From: Tepidanaerobacteraceae bacterium
GTDB lineage: Bacteria > Bacillota > Thermosediminibacteria > Thermosediminibacterales > Thermosediminibacteraceae
DNA length: 37,535 bases
Reading direction: 5' to 3'
Assembly (NCBI GenBank): GCA_030446005.1
Contig: JASUSP010000016.1
Coordinates: 1 to 37,535, forward strand
Below are positions 24,034-33,203 of this stretch, one piece after another. Both the position numbers and the translations under genes were made by a program. Within the stretch, counting starts at the first letter, position 1, and each line of letters starts with the position of its first letter. The notes beneath the pieces were generated by a model that worked only from the letters and a program-made list of their open reading frames with translations, was not told the origin of the DNA and did no database searches.

Positions 24034-25176
24034 TCACTTGCTTATGCTCATGTATATTACGTTGTCAAGATACAGGGCCGCCAGGTTGTACGCATATATT
24101 GCTCCCGCCTTTTGAAGCCTTACCTGCTTTACGGCTTCTTCCGCCTGGGCAAGGTCAACACTCCGGATAAGGCCGGCCTCGTAGCTCAGCTTTGCAATGC
24201 GGTAGCTTTCCTCTGCCATCTCGAGCGATTTTTCCAAAATGGGAAGGCTCGCCGATGCCGCCGTATAGTCCAGGTACGCTTTTCTTACCTCCTGTTCTAT
24301 TTTGCTTTCCACATCCTGGTAGTTGAGTTCCGCCTGCTTCAAGGCGTATTCTTTTTCCTTGTACTGGAAGGTATTTGAAGGATAAACCTTTTTGGTCATA
24401 TCAAAATCCAGCCTTGCCAGTTCCAGCTGCTCCCTAGCCTGCACGAGGTCTATTCTATTTTCGCGGGCCTTCGCAAGGAGTTCCTCCAGTTTAACGTCTT
24501 TCTCCACGGCCTTGAACTCCGAGCTTTCGGAAAGCTCAATTTGTCTTGCCATATCCAGTTTCAAGAGCTTTTTCAGGTCTATATACGCCTTTTCCATCTC
24601 CACCTCGGCCTTTTTGAGTTCCGCCTCGGCCGTCGATACCTTTACCTGAGCATCGAGCAGATCCTTCTTTGTCGCGGAACCGTTTTCGTAAAGGGCTTTG
24701 GCTATTTTTTCCATTTCCCTTGCCCTTTCAAGGCTGGCCCTTGCTATTTCCACCTTGTCCCGGGCGGAAAGGGCAGCGTAATACGCCGCCTCCACCCCGA
24801 AGCGGATGTTCCTTTTGGCCGCCTCTACCCCTAGCTTTGCAAGCTTCAATTCCATGTCGGTGGCCTTTTTGCCAAGCTCCATAGAATATTCGTATTCGAA
24901 ATCCTTAATTGACATACCGTACTGCTTTAATTCTTCTTCCTTCTCATCGACCTTCTTTTCCCGATACCTCACCTGCTCCTTTTTCAGGCCCGCCTTTTCC
25001 ACAGCAAGCTCGGAAAGCCCGATAGCCGGATTATTCTTGAGGGCAATCTTCACCGCTTCTTGCAAAGTGAGCTTCAGGGGTTCTTCGGCATTCGCGCCTC
25101 CCACCCCCGAATATGCGGCAAATGTCGAAAGGGCCAGGATCGTCGCAAAGACCAAAAACCTTTTCATCTTTTTCAA
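24034..25176 (-). CDS. TolC-family protein apparently lacking the beta-barrel strands
   Basis: This protein of about 380 residues has a signal peptide (MKRFLVFATILALSTFAAYS ... ANA) and two outer-membrane-efflux repeats (LTLQEAVKIALKNNPAI and VKLEELLAKARENRIDLVQA). In TolC each repeat carries a pair of beta strands in the outer membrane. Here those places are short and strongly charged or helical (EKKVDEKEEELKQYG; VYPSNTFQYKEKEY), so only the helical barrel seems retained. The TTG at 25176 with AGGAGG 9 bases upstream is the likely start; an ATG at 25167 is possible. It lies between the RND pump and tetR. Either the host has a reduced outer membrane or the protein is adapted to a single-membrane cell. 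Confidence 0.88.
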   Translation of the reverse strand: MKKMKRFLVFATILALSTFAAYSGVGGANAEEPLKLTLQEAVKIALKNNPAIGLSELAVEKAGLKKEQVRYREKKVDEKEEELKQYGMSIKDFEYEYSMELGKKATDMELKLAKLGVEAAKRNIRFGVEAAYYAALSARDKVEIARASLERAREMEKIAKALYENGSATKKDLLDAQVKVSTAEAELKKAEVEMEKAYIDLKKLLKLDMARQIELSESSEFKAVEKDVKLEELLAKARENRIDLVQAREQLELARLDFDMTKKVYPSNTFQYKEKEYALKQAELNYQDVESKIEQEVRKAYLDYTAASASLPILEKSLEMAEESYRIAKLSYEAGLIRSVDLAQAEEAVKQVRLQKAGAIYAYNLAALYLDNVIYMSISK

Positions 25177-25195
25177 TACATCCGACCTCCTTTGC

Positions 25196-28100
25196 CTAAT
25201 TTTTTCGGGACGCAGGCAGCAACCTGCCGAAATTTTTCCCGAAGTCCTCAAAAACCGTATAGAGCACTGGCACCACTATGAGAGTGAGGACCGTCGACAC
25301 CGTAAGTCCTCCCATAATGACGGTCGCGAGCGCCGCCCGCAGCTCGCCACCTTCACCCAGTCCCAGCGAAAGCGGGAAAAGTCCAAGGACCGTGGTGAGG
25401 GTGGTCATGAGTATGGGCCTCAGCCTTATCGGCCCCGCCTTCAAAATTGCCTCTTCCCTCGAAAGTCCCCGTTCTCTAAGCTGGTTTATGAAATCTATCA
25501 GCACTATGCCGTTGTTGACAACTATTCCCGCCAGGGTGATTATCCCTATGAAAGCTGCTATGTTGAAGCTTCTCCCCGTAAGTAGCAGCGAGAACACCAC
25601 GCCTATAATGGCAAGGGGCAGAGTGAACATTATTATAAAAGGCTGGAGTAGCGATTCGAACTGCGATGCCATCACCATGTAAACGAGCAGTATCGCCAGG
25701 GCAAAAGCAAGTGCTAGCCCTCCGAAGGATTCCGTCATCTGCTGTTGTTCTCCGCCCATTTCGATGGAGTAACCTTCGGGAAGCTGCAAGTCTTTGAGTT
25801 TTTGCTGTATTTCCCTGTTGACATCGCCCGAAAACCTGCCGACGACGCTGGCCGTTACCTTTACCGTCCTTGACTGGTCCTCCCTGTTTATCGAAACCGG
25901 CCCCTCTTCTTTCTCCACGGTTGCTATGCTGGAAAGGGGCAGCATCATTCCCGACGGCGTCGGGATCGCAAGGCTTTTTAATTTTTCGATGTCGTCTACC
26001 AGGTCTTCTCTTGCCATCACCTTCACATCTATCTCCTCACCGCCGGCCCTCAGCCTAGTCGCAACCGTCCCCTGCACCGCCGACTTTACGTAATTTGCCA
26101 CGTAGGCAGAATTAAGCCCGTAAAGCGAGGCCACATCCCGATTTACCCTTATGTTTATCTCTGGCCTCTGCTCGGCGAGGCTACTCTTTACCTCCCTCGT
26201 CCCCGCAACAGATTTCACTAACCCTTCAACCTGTTTCGATATGTCTTTTAGTCTTTCCAAATCATCTCCTTTTATTTTGATAGATACCGCCTCCGAAGCC
26301 TCCCCCATGAACATCATTCCCGCAAGGGATACCACGCTTATCTTTACACCTGGAATCTTCGCCGTCCTTGTCCTTATCTCCTCCGTAATTTCCTCGCTAT
26401 TCCTCTTCCTCTCAGAAAGAGGCTTTAATCTTATCATTACCGTTGCTTCATTGTCCTTTTCTTCTCCCGACTGAGAAAAGCCTGCAATTGTCAATATGCT
26501 TTCTATTTCAGGTATGTCTTTTACTTTAGAAACCAGCTCGTCTACCGTGCCTTCAAGCACCTCTCGTCTCGTGCCGTCAGGCATCTCGACGGTTATCATC
26601 ACCATGCCCATGTCGAATTTGGGCAAAAACTCGGTTCCAACTAAAGGCGCGAGAGCCAGGCTTAAAATGAAAAATACCGCGGCGATCCCAATTACAGCTT
26701 TCCGGTGGCTGAGAGACCATTTTAAAGCTTTTTTATAAAATTCGAGGAGCTTACCGAAAGCTCGGTCGAATTTTTTTTCAACTGTTGAAATAAAGCTCGC
26801 TCTCCCCGGTGTACCTTTCCCCACAATTAACCTGGAGCACAACAGCGGTGTAAGTGTTAGCGACACTGCAAGCGAGGCGAGGAGCGAAAAGGTAACCGTC
26901 AACGCCAGTTCCTTGAAAAGCTGGGCAGCAATACCCTGAACATATACGACCGGCAGGAAAACCACAACCGTAGTAAGGGTGGATGCTATGACGGCCCTGG
27001 TGACCTCGTTCGCACCGGAGATAGCTGCTTCTACGTTCCCTTCGCCTTCCTGCCGGTGCCTAAATATGTTGTCGAGCACTACTATGGAGTTGTCTACAAG
27101 CATCCCCACGCCGAGCGCAAGTCCGCCTAGCGACAGGAGGTTCAATGTCAGGTTTCCAAAGTACATCAAGATAAACGTCGTTATTATAGATATCGGCATC
27201 GATATGCCGATGACGAGAGTAGTCCTCAGGTCGCGGAGAAAAAGATACAGGATAGCTACCGCCAGGATGCCTCCGGTGACGGCGTTGCTCACCACATTTC
27301 CGATAGACTTATTTATGAAATTGGCCTGATTAAATACTACGCTGTACTCCGACCCGGAAGGAAGCTCTTTTTTAAGCTTTTCGAGCTCCTTCGTGACCTT
27401 GTCTGCCACCTGCACGGTGTTGTAGCCACTTTGTTTGTAAAGCACGAGGACCACGCTAGGTTTGCCGTTGAGCTTCGATAGGACATCGGTCTCATTGGCA
27501 TATTCTACCTGTGCTATACTCGAAAGGGGTATGGTGCTTCCCGTCGCCGTAGTTATTGGAAGATTTTTTACAGCCGAGATATCCGCAAATTCCGAATTTA
27601 TCCTTACCAGGTACTCCCTCTTTCCATACGAAATACTTCCTCCAGGGAGGTTGAGGTTCTCGAGCTGCAGGGCCTGGGCGATGGAATTCATGCTCGTGCC
27701 GTATTTGACGAGTTTCTCGGGGTCCACCACCACGTGAATTTCCTTCGTGGTCCCGCCGAAGACCTGCACCATGCCGACCCCTTCGAGCTGCAGGAGCCTG
27801 TTTTTTATCTTGTCCTCCGCTGTTTTTTTAAGCTCCTCCAGATCGCTTCCTCCAGCCACCGCTATCTCCATCAGCGGGATCTGGGATGCATCGTATTTGT
27901 ATATCTGCGGCGATTTCACCTCCGACGGAAGCATGTCTTTTATAAGGTCTATCTTCTCCCTTACTTCAAGCACTGCAAAGTCCATGTCGGTGCCCCAGTT
28001 GAACTCCACCGTTATGTTGGACACACCCTCAACAGACGTGGATCTTATGCTTTTTACATTGCTGACTGTGGAGATAACCTGCTCTAAAGGCTTTGTCACA

Positions 28101-28285
28101 AGGTTTTCAACCTCTTGCGGCCCCGCGCCTTCGTACCTGGTCATTATCATAATTGTGGGAAAGCTGATATTCGGCAAAAGGTCGGTGCCGAGCCTGTCGA
28201 GGGATACGGTCCCCAACACCAGCACCATAATGATAATCATCACCATCGTGACGGGGTGTTTTATGGAAAGCTTTGCGAGGCTCAT
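25196..28285 (-). CDS. RND-family efflux pump (AcrB/HAE1 type)
   Basis: This 1029-residue pump has 12 predicted membrane helices in two halves, each followed by a large extracytoplasmic loop. The start (MSLAKLSIKHPVTMVMIIIM) and the porter block (RLGTDLLPNISFPTIMI) are typical of hydrophobe/amphiphile exporters. The proton-relay aspartates are present in helix 4 (GMLVDNSIVVLDN). Its ATG overlaps the adaptor stop by four bases. The adaptor, pump and TolC-like order is the full tripartite set. The drug or envelope-lipid substrate is not predictable. Confidence 0.96.
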   Translation of the reverse strand: MSLAKLSIKHPVTMVMIIIMVLVLGTVSLDRLGTDLLPNISFPTIMIMTRYEGAGPQEVENLVTKPLEQVISTVSNVKSIRSTSVEGVSNITVEFNWGTDMDFAVLEVREKIDLIKDMLPSEVKSPQIYKYDASQIPLMEIAVAGGSDLEELKKTAEDKIKNRLLQLEGVGMVQVFGGTTKEIHVVVDPEKLVKYGTSMNSIAQALQLENLNLPGGSISYGKREYLVRINSEFADISAVKNLPITTATGSTIPLSSIAQVEYANETDVLSKLNGKPSVVLVLYKQSGYNTVQVADKVTKELEKLKKELPSGSEYSVVFNQANFINKSIGNVVSNAVTGGILAVAILYLFLRDLRTTLVIGISMPISIITTFILMYFGNLTLNLLSLGGLALGVGMLVDNSIVVLDNIFRHRQEGEGNVEAAISGANEVTRAVIASTLTTVVVFLPVVYVQGIAAQLFKELALTVTFSLLASLAVSLTLTPLLCSRLIVGKGTPGRASFISTVEKKFDRAFGKLLEFYKKALKWSLSHRKAVIGIAAVFFILSLALAPLVGTEFLPKFDMGMVMITVEMPDGTRREVLEGTVDELVSKVKDIPEIESILTIAGFSQSGEEKDNEATVMIRLKPLSERKRNSEEITEEIRTRTAKIPGVKISVVSLAGMMFMGEASEAVSIKIKGDDLERLKDISKQVEGLVKSVAGTREVKSSLAEQRPEINIRVNRDVASLYGLNSAYVANYVKSAVQGTVATRLRAGGEEIDVKVMAREDLVDDIEKLKSLAIPTPSGMMLPLSSIATVEKEEGPVSINREDQSRTVKVTASVVGRFSGDVNREIQQKLKDLQLPEGYSIEMGGEQQQMTESFGGLALAFALAILLVYMVMASQFESLLQPFIIMFTLPLAIIGVVFSLLLTGRSFNIAAFIGIITLAGIVVNNGIVLIDFINQLRERGLSREEAILKAGPIRLRPILMTTLTTVLGLFPLSLGLGEGGELRAALATVIMGGLTVSTVLTLIVVPVLYTVFEDFGKNFGRLLPASRKN

Positions 28286-29532
28286 TTCGCTTCCTCCTTG
28301 CCTACCACTTCCACAGGCGATCCATCTTCCAGGTATTCCTGACCTTCTACTACCACTGCTGAACCTTCCTTTAGCCCTTTTTCTATTATCGTATATCCTT
28401 CCACCGTGGGGCCCACCACTACCTCATTTGCTCTTGCGGTATTTTGCTCCACCGTGAAAACTATATCTTTTTCGTCCTTCCTTAAAACGCACTCCTCCGG
28501 AACCGCCAGCACTTTTTCGTAGGTAGAAACCGCAATTTTTGCCCGTGCAAACATTCCCGGTTTCAAGTCAGCGGGCGGGTTTTCAAGCCTCAATTCCACA
28601 GGGTACAGGCCCGTCTTTAGGTCCTTATAAGGGCTTGTGCTCGTGACGGTAGCTTTTAAAACAGCGTTTATCGAATCCACTGCCACCTCCGCGGTACTGC
28701 CTACCTTAATCGAATTTATAACGTCTTCCGTCACGTTTATCTTGACGAAAAAGCTTCCCGTATCTCCCACAACAGCGACAACAGTTCCCGGGCTCAAAAG
28801 CTGCCCCACCCGCACGTCCACGTTTCCAACCGTACCGTCCACGGGGGAGGTTATCAAGGTATTTTCAAGGGCAGTCTGTGCCGCCGAAAGCGCCGCCCTT
28901 GCCTGCTCCATCTGAGATTTTGCCGCAGCTAAAGTTTCGGGGATAGTGCTCGTTTTTGTCAGTTCAAGCTGTTCTTTAGCCGACTCGTACTGCTCCTTCG
29001 TCACATTGTACTGAAGCTGTATCGCCTCGAAGTCCTTTTTGGAAACCGCCCCTTCTTCGTAGAGCTTCTTCATCCGCTCGTAGTTCTGAGAGACGTTTTT
29101 GTAGTTTTCCTCCGCCTGCCTTACCGAAGACTCCAATTTTTTCAGTTCCTGGTCGAGTTGGGCCTTGGTCCTGTTGTAGCCGGCTTCTGCCGCATCGTAA
29201 GCGGCCCTTGCCTGCTGGACCTGGGTTATTACGTCCTTTTCTTCAAGCTTCACCAGCACCTGTCCGGCTCTCACCTTTTCTCCGGGCTTTACCAATACTT
29301 CCTTTACCTTGCCTGCCATTTTGGCAGTCACGACCACCTGGCCTTTCGCTTCAACGGAGCCAGTGAAGAAGCGGTATTCCGAAAGGTCCCTGGCAGAAAG
29401 ACTTTCTACTCTTACCGGAACGGCCTTTTTTTCTTCCGCCGATTCACCGGCCTTTCTGCCGCAACCTCCAACCAGCAACACCGCGATGATACAATTAAGG
29501 ACAAGAAATGCTGTAAATTTCTTTTTCAGCAC
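28282..29532 (-). CDS. RND periplasmic adaptor lipoprotein (HlyD/AcrA family)
   Basis: This adaptor of about 416 residues begins at the GTG at 29532, which gives MLKKKFTAFLVLNC and a lipobox ending LLVGGCG, so it is a membrane-anchored lipoprotein. An upstream in-frame start would run through the operator and is unlikely. A lipoyl half-motif (VLVKPGEKVRAGQVLVKL), a long coiled-coil hairpin (about 90-200), the second lipoyl half (ITSPVDGTVGNVDVRVGQLL) and a beta-barrel are in canonical order. It is the first gene of the RND operon, and GGGGAGAGGG serves as ribosome site. It links the pump to the TolC-like partner. Confidence 0.94.
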   Translation of the reverse strand: MLKKKFTAFLVLNCIIAVLLVGGCGRKAGESAEEKKAVPVRVESLSARDLSEYRFFTGSVEAKGQVVVTAKMAGKVKEVLVKPGEKVRAGQVLVKLEEKDVITQVQQARAAYDAAEAGYNRTKAQLDQELKKLESSVRQAEENYKNVSQNYERMKKLYEEGAVSKKDFEAIQLQYNVTKEQYESAKEQLELTKTSTIPETLAAAKSQMEQARAALSAAQTALENTLITSPVDGTVGNVDVRVGQLLSPGTVVAVVGDTGSFFVKINVTEDVINSIKVGSTAEVAVDSINAVLKATVTSTSPYKDLKTGLYPVELRLENPPADLKPGMFARAKIAVSTYEKVLAVPEECVLRKDEKDIVFTVEQNTARANEVVVGPTVEGYTIIEKGLKEGSAVVVEGQEYLEDGSPVEVVGKEEAK

Positions 29533-29555
29533 CGTACCACCCTCTCCCCAAAATT

Positions 29556-29571
29556 GACCGACCGGTCGGTC
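29556..29571. promoter_or_regulatory. Perfect 16-bp TetR-type operator
   Basis: The palindrome gaccgaccggtcggtc is perfect. It covers the expected start point of the RND operon promoter and precedes the adaptor GTG by about 24 bases. It resembles the ACCGACCGGTCGGT-like sites of AcrR-group repressors. The co-transcribed tetR gene is the likely binder. Confidence 0.85.
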
Positions 29572-29582
29572 TACATAGGTTA

Positions 29583-29611
29583 ATGTTACCACACGTTATG
29601 TCCATTTTCAA
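29583..29611 (-). promoter_or_regulatory. Promoter of the RND efflux operon
   Basis: Read leftward: TTGAAA (29611-29606), a 17-base spacer, TAACAT (29588-29583). The operator begins 11 bases further on, so bound repressor would block the start site. Confidence 0.7.
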
Positions 29612-29632
29612 TCTCTCTTGCCTGCTTTCAAT

Positions 29633-29680
29633 AAAAAAACCGCTTTCAGGGAGTACATAGACACAACCTAAAAGCGGATT
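29633..29680 (-). terminator. Intrinsic terminator of the MNT-HEPN pair
   Basis: Arms 29638-29650 and 29667-29680 form about 12 base pairs with one bulge, followed leftward by a run of seven T. Between it and the HEPN stop lies a perfect tandem of the 11-mer ttcataaggcg (29686-29707). Confidence 0.85.
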
Positions 29681-29707
29681 TTCCTTCATAAGGCGTTCAT
29701 AAGGCGT

Positions 29708-30127
29708 TCACATACGTTCCTGAAGAATCACCTTTTCTGCCGCCTCTATAACCGTTTGCAGGTCGCTGTATGCTTTTTCTGCATCTTCTTTAGTATACTC
29801 AAGCGTGGGAATAAAGTCGATGTCACCATAAAATGAAAATTCCCTTTCTTTTCTGAGCCATTTTGAAATGGATGCCAGTTTATCAGCCTTATCAGCAACA
29901 TCTTTTGGAAGTTTATCCTTATACTCAATTAGAAGGTAGCCCACATCGTGCTGTTTTGGCGGTTCCACGCCGATCTTCCTTAAAATCCCTTTCAGCGCGA
30001 GTTCCACCGCTTCCTGGGCCTCTCTTATGATATCGGAATAAGCTTTTTCTTCAAAAAGAAATTTTATCATTTTTAAGCGAACTTGGGCCTTTTCAAGATA
30101 GCTTTCCGCAAGGGTGACATTGGTCAT
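29708..30127 (-). CDS. HEPN-domain protein of an MNT/HEPN pair
   Basis: This 139-residue helical protein shows the HEPN pattern SDIIREAQEAVELALKGILRKIG followed by QHDVGYLL. The Arg-x4-6-His ribonuclease motif of active HEPN toxins is not evident; the corresponding late helix reads LRKEREFSFYGD. Its start overlaps the upstream nucleotidyltransferase stop by four bases (ATGA), so both are translationally coupled. Such pairs include toxin-antitoxin modules in which the nucleotidyltransferase modifies the HEPN toxin. The missing motif suggests a non-RNase version or another role. Confidence 0.85.
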   Translation of the reverse strand: MTNVTLAESYLEKAQVRLKMIKFLFEEKAYSDIIREAQEAVELALKGILRKIGVEPPKQHDVGYLLIEYKDKLPKDVADKADKLASISKWLRKEREFSFYGDIDFIPTLEYTKEDAEKAYSDLQTVIEAAEKVILQERM

Positions 30128-30615
30128 ATTTCAAACACCTCTCCGTGCTTGTAATCCGGCTTCAAAACCCAATGCCATCGCTCCCCTGTCACCACTTTTT
30201 TTGCTCCCATTTCCTTGAGTTTTGAAGAAAATTCCTGCAAAAACCGGGTAAAAAAATTCTCCCTGTCGTAAAGTATCAGCGCATCGTCGATCATATCAAG
30301 GAAAAGGAGGCTGCCGGCCCGCACTTCCTCCGGCGTCTTTATGATGGGAGAAAGCGACGTATAAATCCCAATCCTCCTGAGATCTTCCATCCAAGATGTC
30401 AGACGTTCCTCTACTTTAGCAAATTGCTCCATCCGCTTTAGCCTTCCGGATGGTAGGTTTTTTGCTATGAGCAAAAGGTCTATATCCGATTCCGGGTTAG
30501 GCGTACCCCTTGCCACGGAACCGAATACCGCCAACGTTATAAGGTCTTCGCCATAGACCTCCCGGCAGGCTGCTAGCACTTTTTTGAGGGTATTATTAAA
30601 ACTTTCGAGAAGCAT
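30124..30615 (-). CDS. Minimal nucleotidyltransferase (MNT) partner of the HEPN protein
   Basis: This protein of about 163 residues has the polymerase-beta-fold signature VFGSVARGTPNPESDIDLLL, where Gly-Ser and the Asp-x-Asp pair bind the metal-nucleotide. The frame is open to a TTG at 30648, but the ATG at 30615 has GAAAGGAAG 9 bases upstream and is the better start. The pair ends at a strong terminator. In characterised relatives the nucleotidyltransferase adds AMP to the HEPN toxin and neutralises it. Whether that applies here is open. Confidence 0.88.
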   Translation of the reverse strand: MLLESFNNTLKKVLAACREVYGEDLITLAVFGSVARGTPNPESDIDLLLIAKNLPSGRLKRMEQFAKVEERLTSWMEDLRRIGIYTSLSPIIKTPEEVRAGSLLFLDMIDDALILYDRENFFTRFLQEFSSKLKEMGAKKVVTGERWHWVLKPDYKHGEVFEI

Positions 30616-30850
30616 ATTTCTGAACTTCCTTTCGCAAATTAAGGACAATATCGGCTATCCTTATGAAAATGTAAGACATCACCTAAATTCTTTTCATCAC
30701 CATTATTATATCAACAAATAGCAAATAAAAGAAGAATTTTGGAAAATTAATGTACATAATGTGAAAAAGGATTTACCTTTTCTAGAATAGAATTTTAAAA
30801 TCTAATTAAATAAAAGCAAACTCCGCCATGAAATCCGGGAGGAATTACAA

Positions 30851-31531
30851 ATGAAAAAAAAGAACATTTTGCTTGTGGACGATGAGGCAAAAATAAGAAT
30901 ACTTTTGAAAGACTTTCTAGAAAGGGAAGGTTTCAGCGTAATTGAATCTCCCAACGGCCGACACGCCCTGGAAACCTTCCAGGAACTCAAAGATGAAATC
31001 GACCTCGTTATTCTGGACATAATGCTCCCCGAACTGGACGGATGGACTGTCTGCCGCAGCATACGCAAAATCTCGCAAGTACCCATCATAATGCTCACTG
31101 CGCGTTCGGAGGATGCCGACGAAATCCTGGGGCTGGACCTCGGCGCCGATGACTACGTGAAAAAGCCCGTAAAGCCTACCACACTGATAGCGCGGATAAA
31201 CGCTTTATTCAGGCGTCTGGAAAATGAGAGAGAACAAAAGAGCAAATTGTCTTTCGACGGAATAGAGATTGATGAAGCTTCCCATACGGTAAAAGTAGAC
31301 GGCAGCGAAGTTATCTTGAGTCCCAAGGAGTACTCACTCCTCCTAATCCTGGCAAAGAACAAGGGAAGGATAATTTCGAGAGAGCAGCTCTTGGAAGAGA
31401 TATGGGGCAGCGACTACGAGGGTGGCCTGAGGACGGTAGACACGCACATAAACCGGCTCCGGATGAAACTGGGCAGGCGCTCCTCCGCTATAGAAACCAT
31501 CTGGGGATTCGGGTACAGATTCGAGGGATGA
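30851..31531 (+). CDS. OmpR/PhoB-family response regulator
   Basis: This 226-residue regulator has a receiver domain (residues 1-120: acidic pair D10-D11, phosphoacceptor D56 in VILDIMLPE, Thr in IIMLTAR, Lys in ADDYVKKP) and a winged-helix output domain (about 130-226: ILSPKEYSLLLILAKN, then RTVDTHINRLRMKLG). Its stop overlaps the sensor kinase start region. GGGAGGAATT precedes the ATG. The 11-bp direct repeat upstream of the secreted protein gene at 33204 is a plausible target. Confidence 0.96.
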   Translation: MKKKNILLVDDEAKIRILLKDFLEREGFSVIESPNGRHALETFQELKDEIDLVILDIMLPELDGWTVCRSIRKISQVPIIMLTARSEDADEILGLDLGADDYVKKPVKPTTLIARINALFRRLENEREQKSKLSFDGIEIDEASHTVKVDGSEVILSPKEYSLLLILAKNKGRIISREQLLEEIWGSDYEGGLRTVDTHINRLRMKLGRRSSAIETIWGFGYRFEG

Positions 31532-31533
31532 GA

Positions 31534-33081
31534 ATGAGAAACGGTATTTCTATTAGACATAAGCTGTTTGTTATGATAATAGCCTGCATATTTATATTTG
31601 CAGGGCTGCAGTACGCCGCAAACACCTTTTTTGCCGAAAAATACTACATTTCGCAGAAAAAGAAGATGCTTTTGAAGACTGCCCAAAAACTCGCCGAACT
31701 CATCGATGAACGAGAAGACCCTTCCGATTTCGATGACGAAAGCCTGATTTACGAAATTTCCACCCTGGAAAAATCCATCGGCGGCAGCATATTTATAGGC
31801 AAGATGGATGGAACGCTATTTTTCCCCGCAAGGCGCGGCAGGGAAGCCGTTCCGAGGCCCGCCTTCACATTCAACCCCTTTTTCAGTCCCGATAATGAAA
31901 GGAATAACAGCCGCAGGCAATACCAAAACATTCGTCCGGACCCTCCAAGAATTAAGGTAAAGTATTTGGAACGCGAAGATGACGGCTCCTTTTTCATAAT
32001 CACTCGGGACCCCAATTTCAAACTAGATACCCTGCGCTACCAAAAGACTCTGAACAACGACATCGTGATTCTCGTGTGGGTGCCGATGGCATCTATAATG
32101 GAAAGCGCAGCCATCTCCAATAGGTTTATCGCGATAGTTGGACTAATCACTGCAGCAATTTCGGGTCTCTGGGCGCTCTACGTAGCCGAAAGGTTCACAA
32201 AGCCCATCCTCAAAATAAGCCAAATCGCAAAAAGAATAGCCAATCTCGATTTTTCTCAAAAGATAAGCGTAAAAACGAGGGACGAGATAGGCCAGCTTTC
32301 AGAGAGCATAAACCTCCTTTCCGAAAAACTCAGCAAGGCCATCGAAGAACTGAACGAAAAAAATCGACGCTTAAAAGAGGACATCGACCGGGAAAAGATG
32401 CTCGAAAAGATGCGCCGCGAATTCGTTTCCAGTGTGTCCCACGAGCTAAAGACGCCCATCTTTTTAATTCAGGGCTACGCGGAAGCTTTGAAGGAAAACA
32501 TAGCCAAAAGTGAGGAAAAAAGGAACTTCTACCTGGATGTCATTATCGAAGAAGCAGAAAAGATGGACAAATTGGTAAAAGATCTGCTCGAGCTTTCCCA
32601 GATAGAAGCCGGCATGGTTAGAATAAACAAAGTGCGCTTCAACCTTTCTAAACTAATCTCAAAAATAACGTCAAAGTACGAACAAATAGCCGGAGAAAAA
32701 AACGTAAAATTGACCCTCGAAGCCGAGGAAAACCTCCAGGCTTTTGCGGACCCCGAAAGGATAGAGCAAGCTATCGTCAATTTCATAAACAACGCCTTGG
32801 ACCACCTGGATGAAAGGAAAATCGTGAAAATCCGAGCAAAAAGAATCGAAGGAAAGATAAGGGTTTCGGTGTACAATTCCGGAAAGCCCATTCCCGAAGA
32901 ATCTCTAGGCAAAATATGGGATAGTTTCTACAAAATGGATAAATCGCGAAGCAGGGAGTTCGGCGGCTCGGGCATAGGCCTTGCAATTGTAAGGGCAATA
33001 ATGGAGGCCCACGGCGGTACTTACGGAGCGAAAAACACAGAAGGCGGAGTGGAGTTTTGGATCGAGATCGAAGAAGCCTAG
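31534..33081 (+). CDS. Sensor histidine kinase with extracytoplasmic sensor and HAMP domain
   Basis: This protein of about 515 residues has a first membrane helix (about 11-31), an extracellular sensor region (about 32-195), a second helix (about 197-217), HAMP and a coiled linker. It then has HisKA with His303 in VSHELKTP, an ATP-binding N-box (NFINNALDH, about 416-424), and GGSGIGLAIV. Two close ATGs exist: 31528 overlaps the regulator stop (ATGA) and 31534 has GAGGG at a better distance; I chose 31534. It forms a two-component pair with the regulator, likely sensing envelope stress or an exported compound, since exporter genes follow. Confidence 0.95.
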   Translation: MRNGISIRHKLFVMIIACIFIFAGLQYAANTFFAEKYYISQKKKMLLKTAQKLAELIDEREDPSDFDDESLIYEISTLEKSIGGSIFIGKMDGTLFFPARRGREAVPRPAFTFNPFFSPDNERNNSRRQYQNIRPDPPRIKVKYLEREDDGSFFIITRDPNFKLDTLRYQKTLNNDIVILVWVPMASIMESAAISNRFIAIVGLITAAISGLWALYVAERFTKPILKISQIAKRIANLDFSQKISVKTRDEIGQLSESINLLSEKLSKAIEELNEKNRRLKEDIDREKMLEKMRREFVSSVSHELKTPIFLIQGYAEALKENIAKSEEKRNFYLDVIIEEAEKMDKLVKDLLELSQIEAGMVRINKVRFNLSKLISKITSKYEQIAGEKNVKLTLEAEENLQAFADPERIEQAIVNFINNALDHLDERKIVKIRAKRIEGKIRVSVYNSGKPIPEESLGKIWDSFYKMDKSRSREFGGSGIGLAIVRAIMEAHGGTYGAKNTEGGVEFWIEIEEA

Positions 33082-33130
33082 GCTAGCTCACAATTTTTTA
33101 ACAAAGCCCACAAAATTTTTTAAAAAAGAT

Positions 33131-33162
33131 GTGACGTTTTCGTGAAATTGACCGGCTACAAT
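33131..33162 (+). promoter_or_regulatory. Candidate response-regulator box and -10 element
   Basis: Two adjacent 11-bp half-sites, gtgacgttttc (33131-33141) and gtgaaattgac (33142-33152), lie four bases before TACAAT (33157-33162). There is no good -35 box; the repeats take its place. PhoB/OmpR-class activators bind 11-bp direct repeats overlapping -35, so activation by the adjacent regulator is likely (inference). Confidence 0.5.
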
Positions 33163-33203
33163 AAAAGCAAACGATGAAAAAACACCGGAAAGGAGTAAGT
33201 GCC

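Noticed and set aside
29533-29592. Upstream start for the RND adaptor
   Set aside because: It would translate through the promoter -10 and the operator, and would place residues before the lipoprotein signal.
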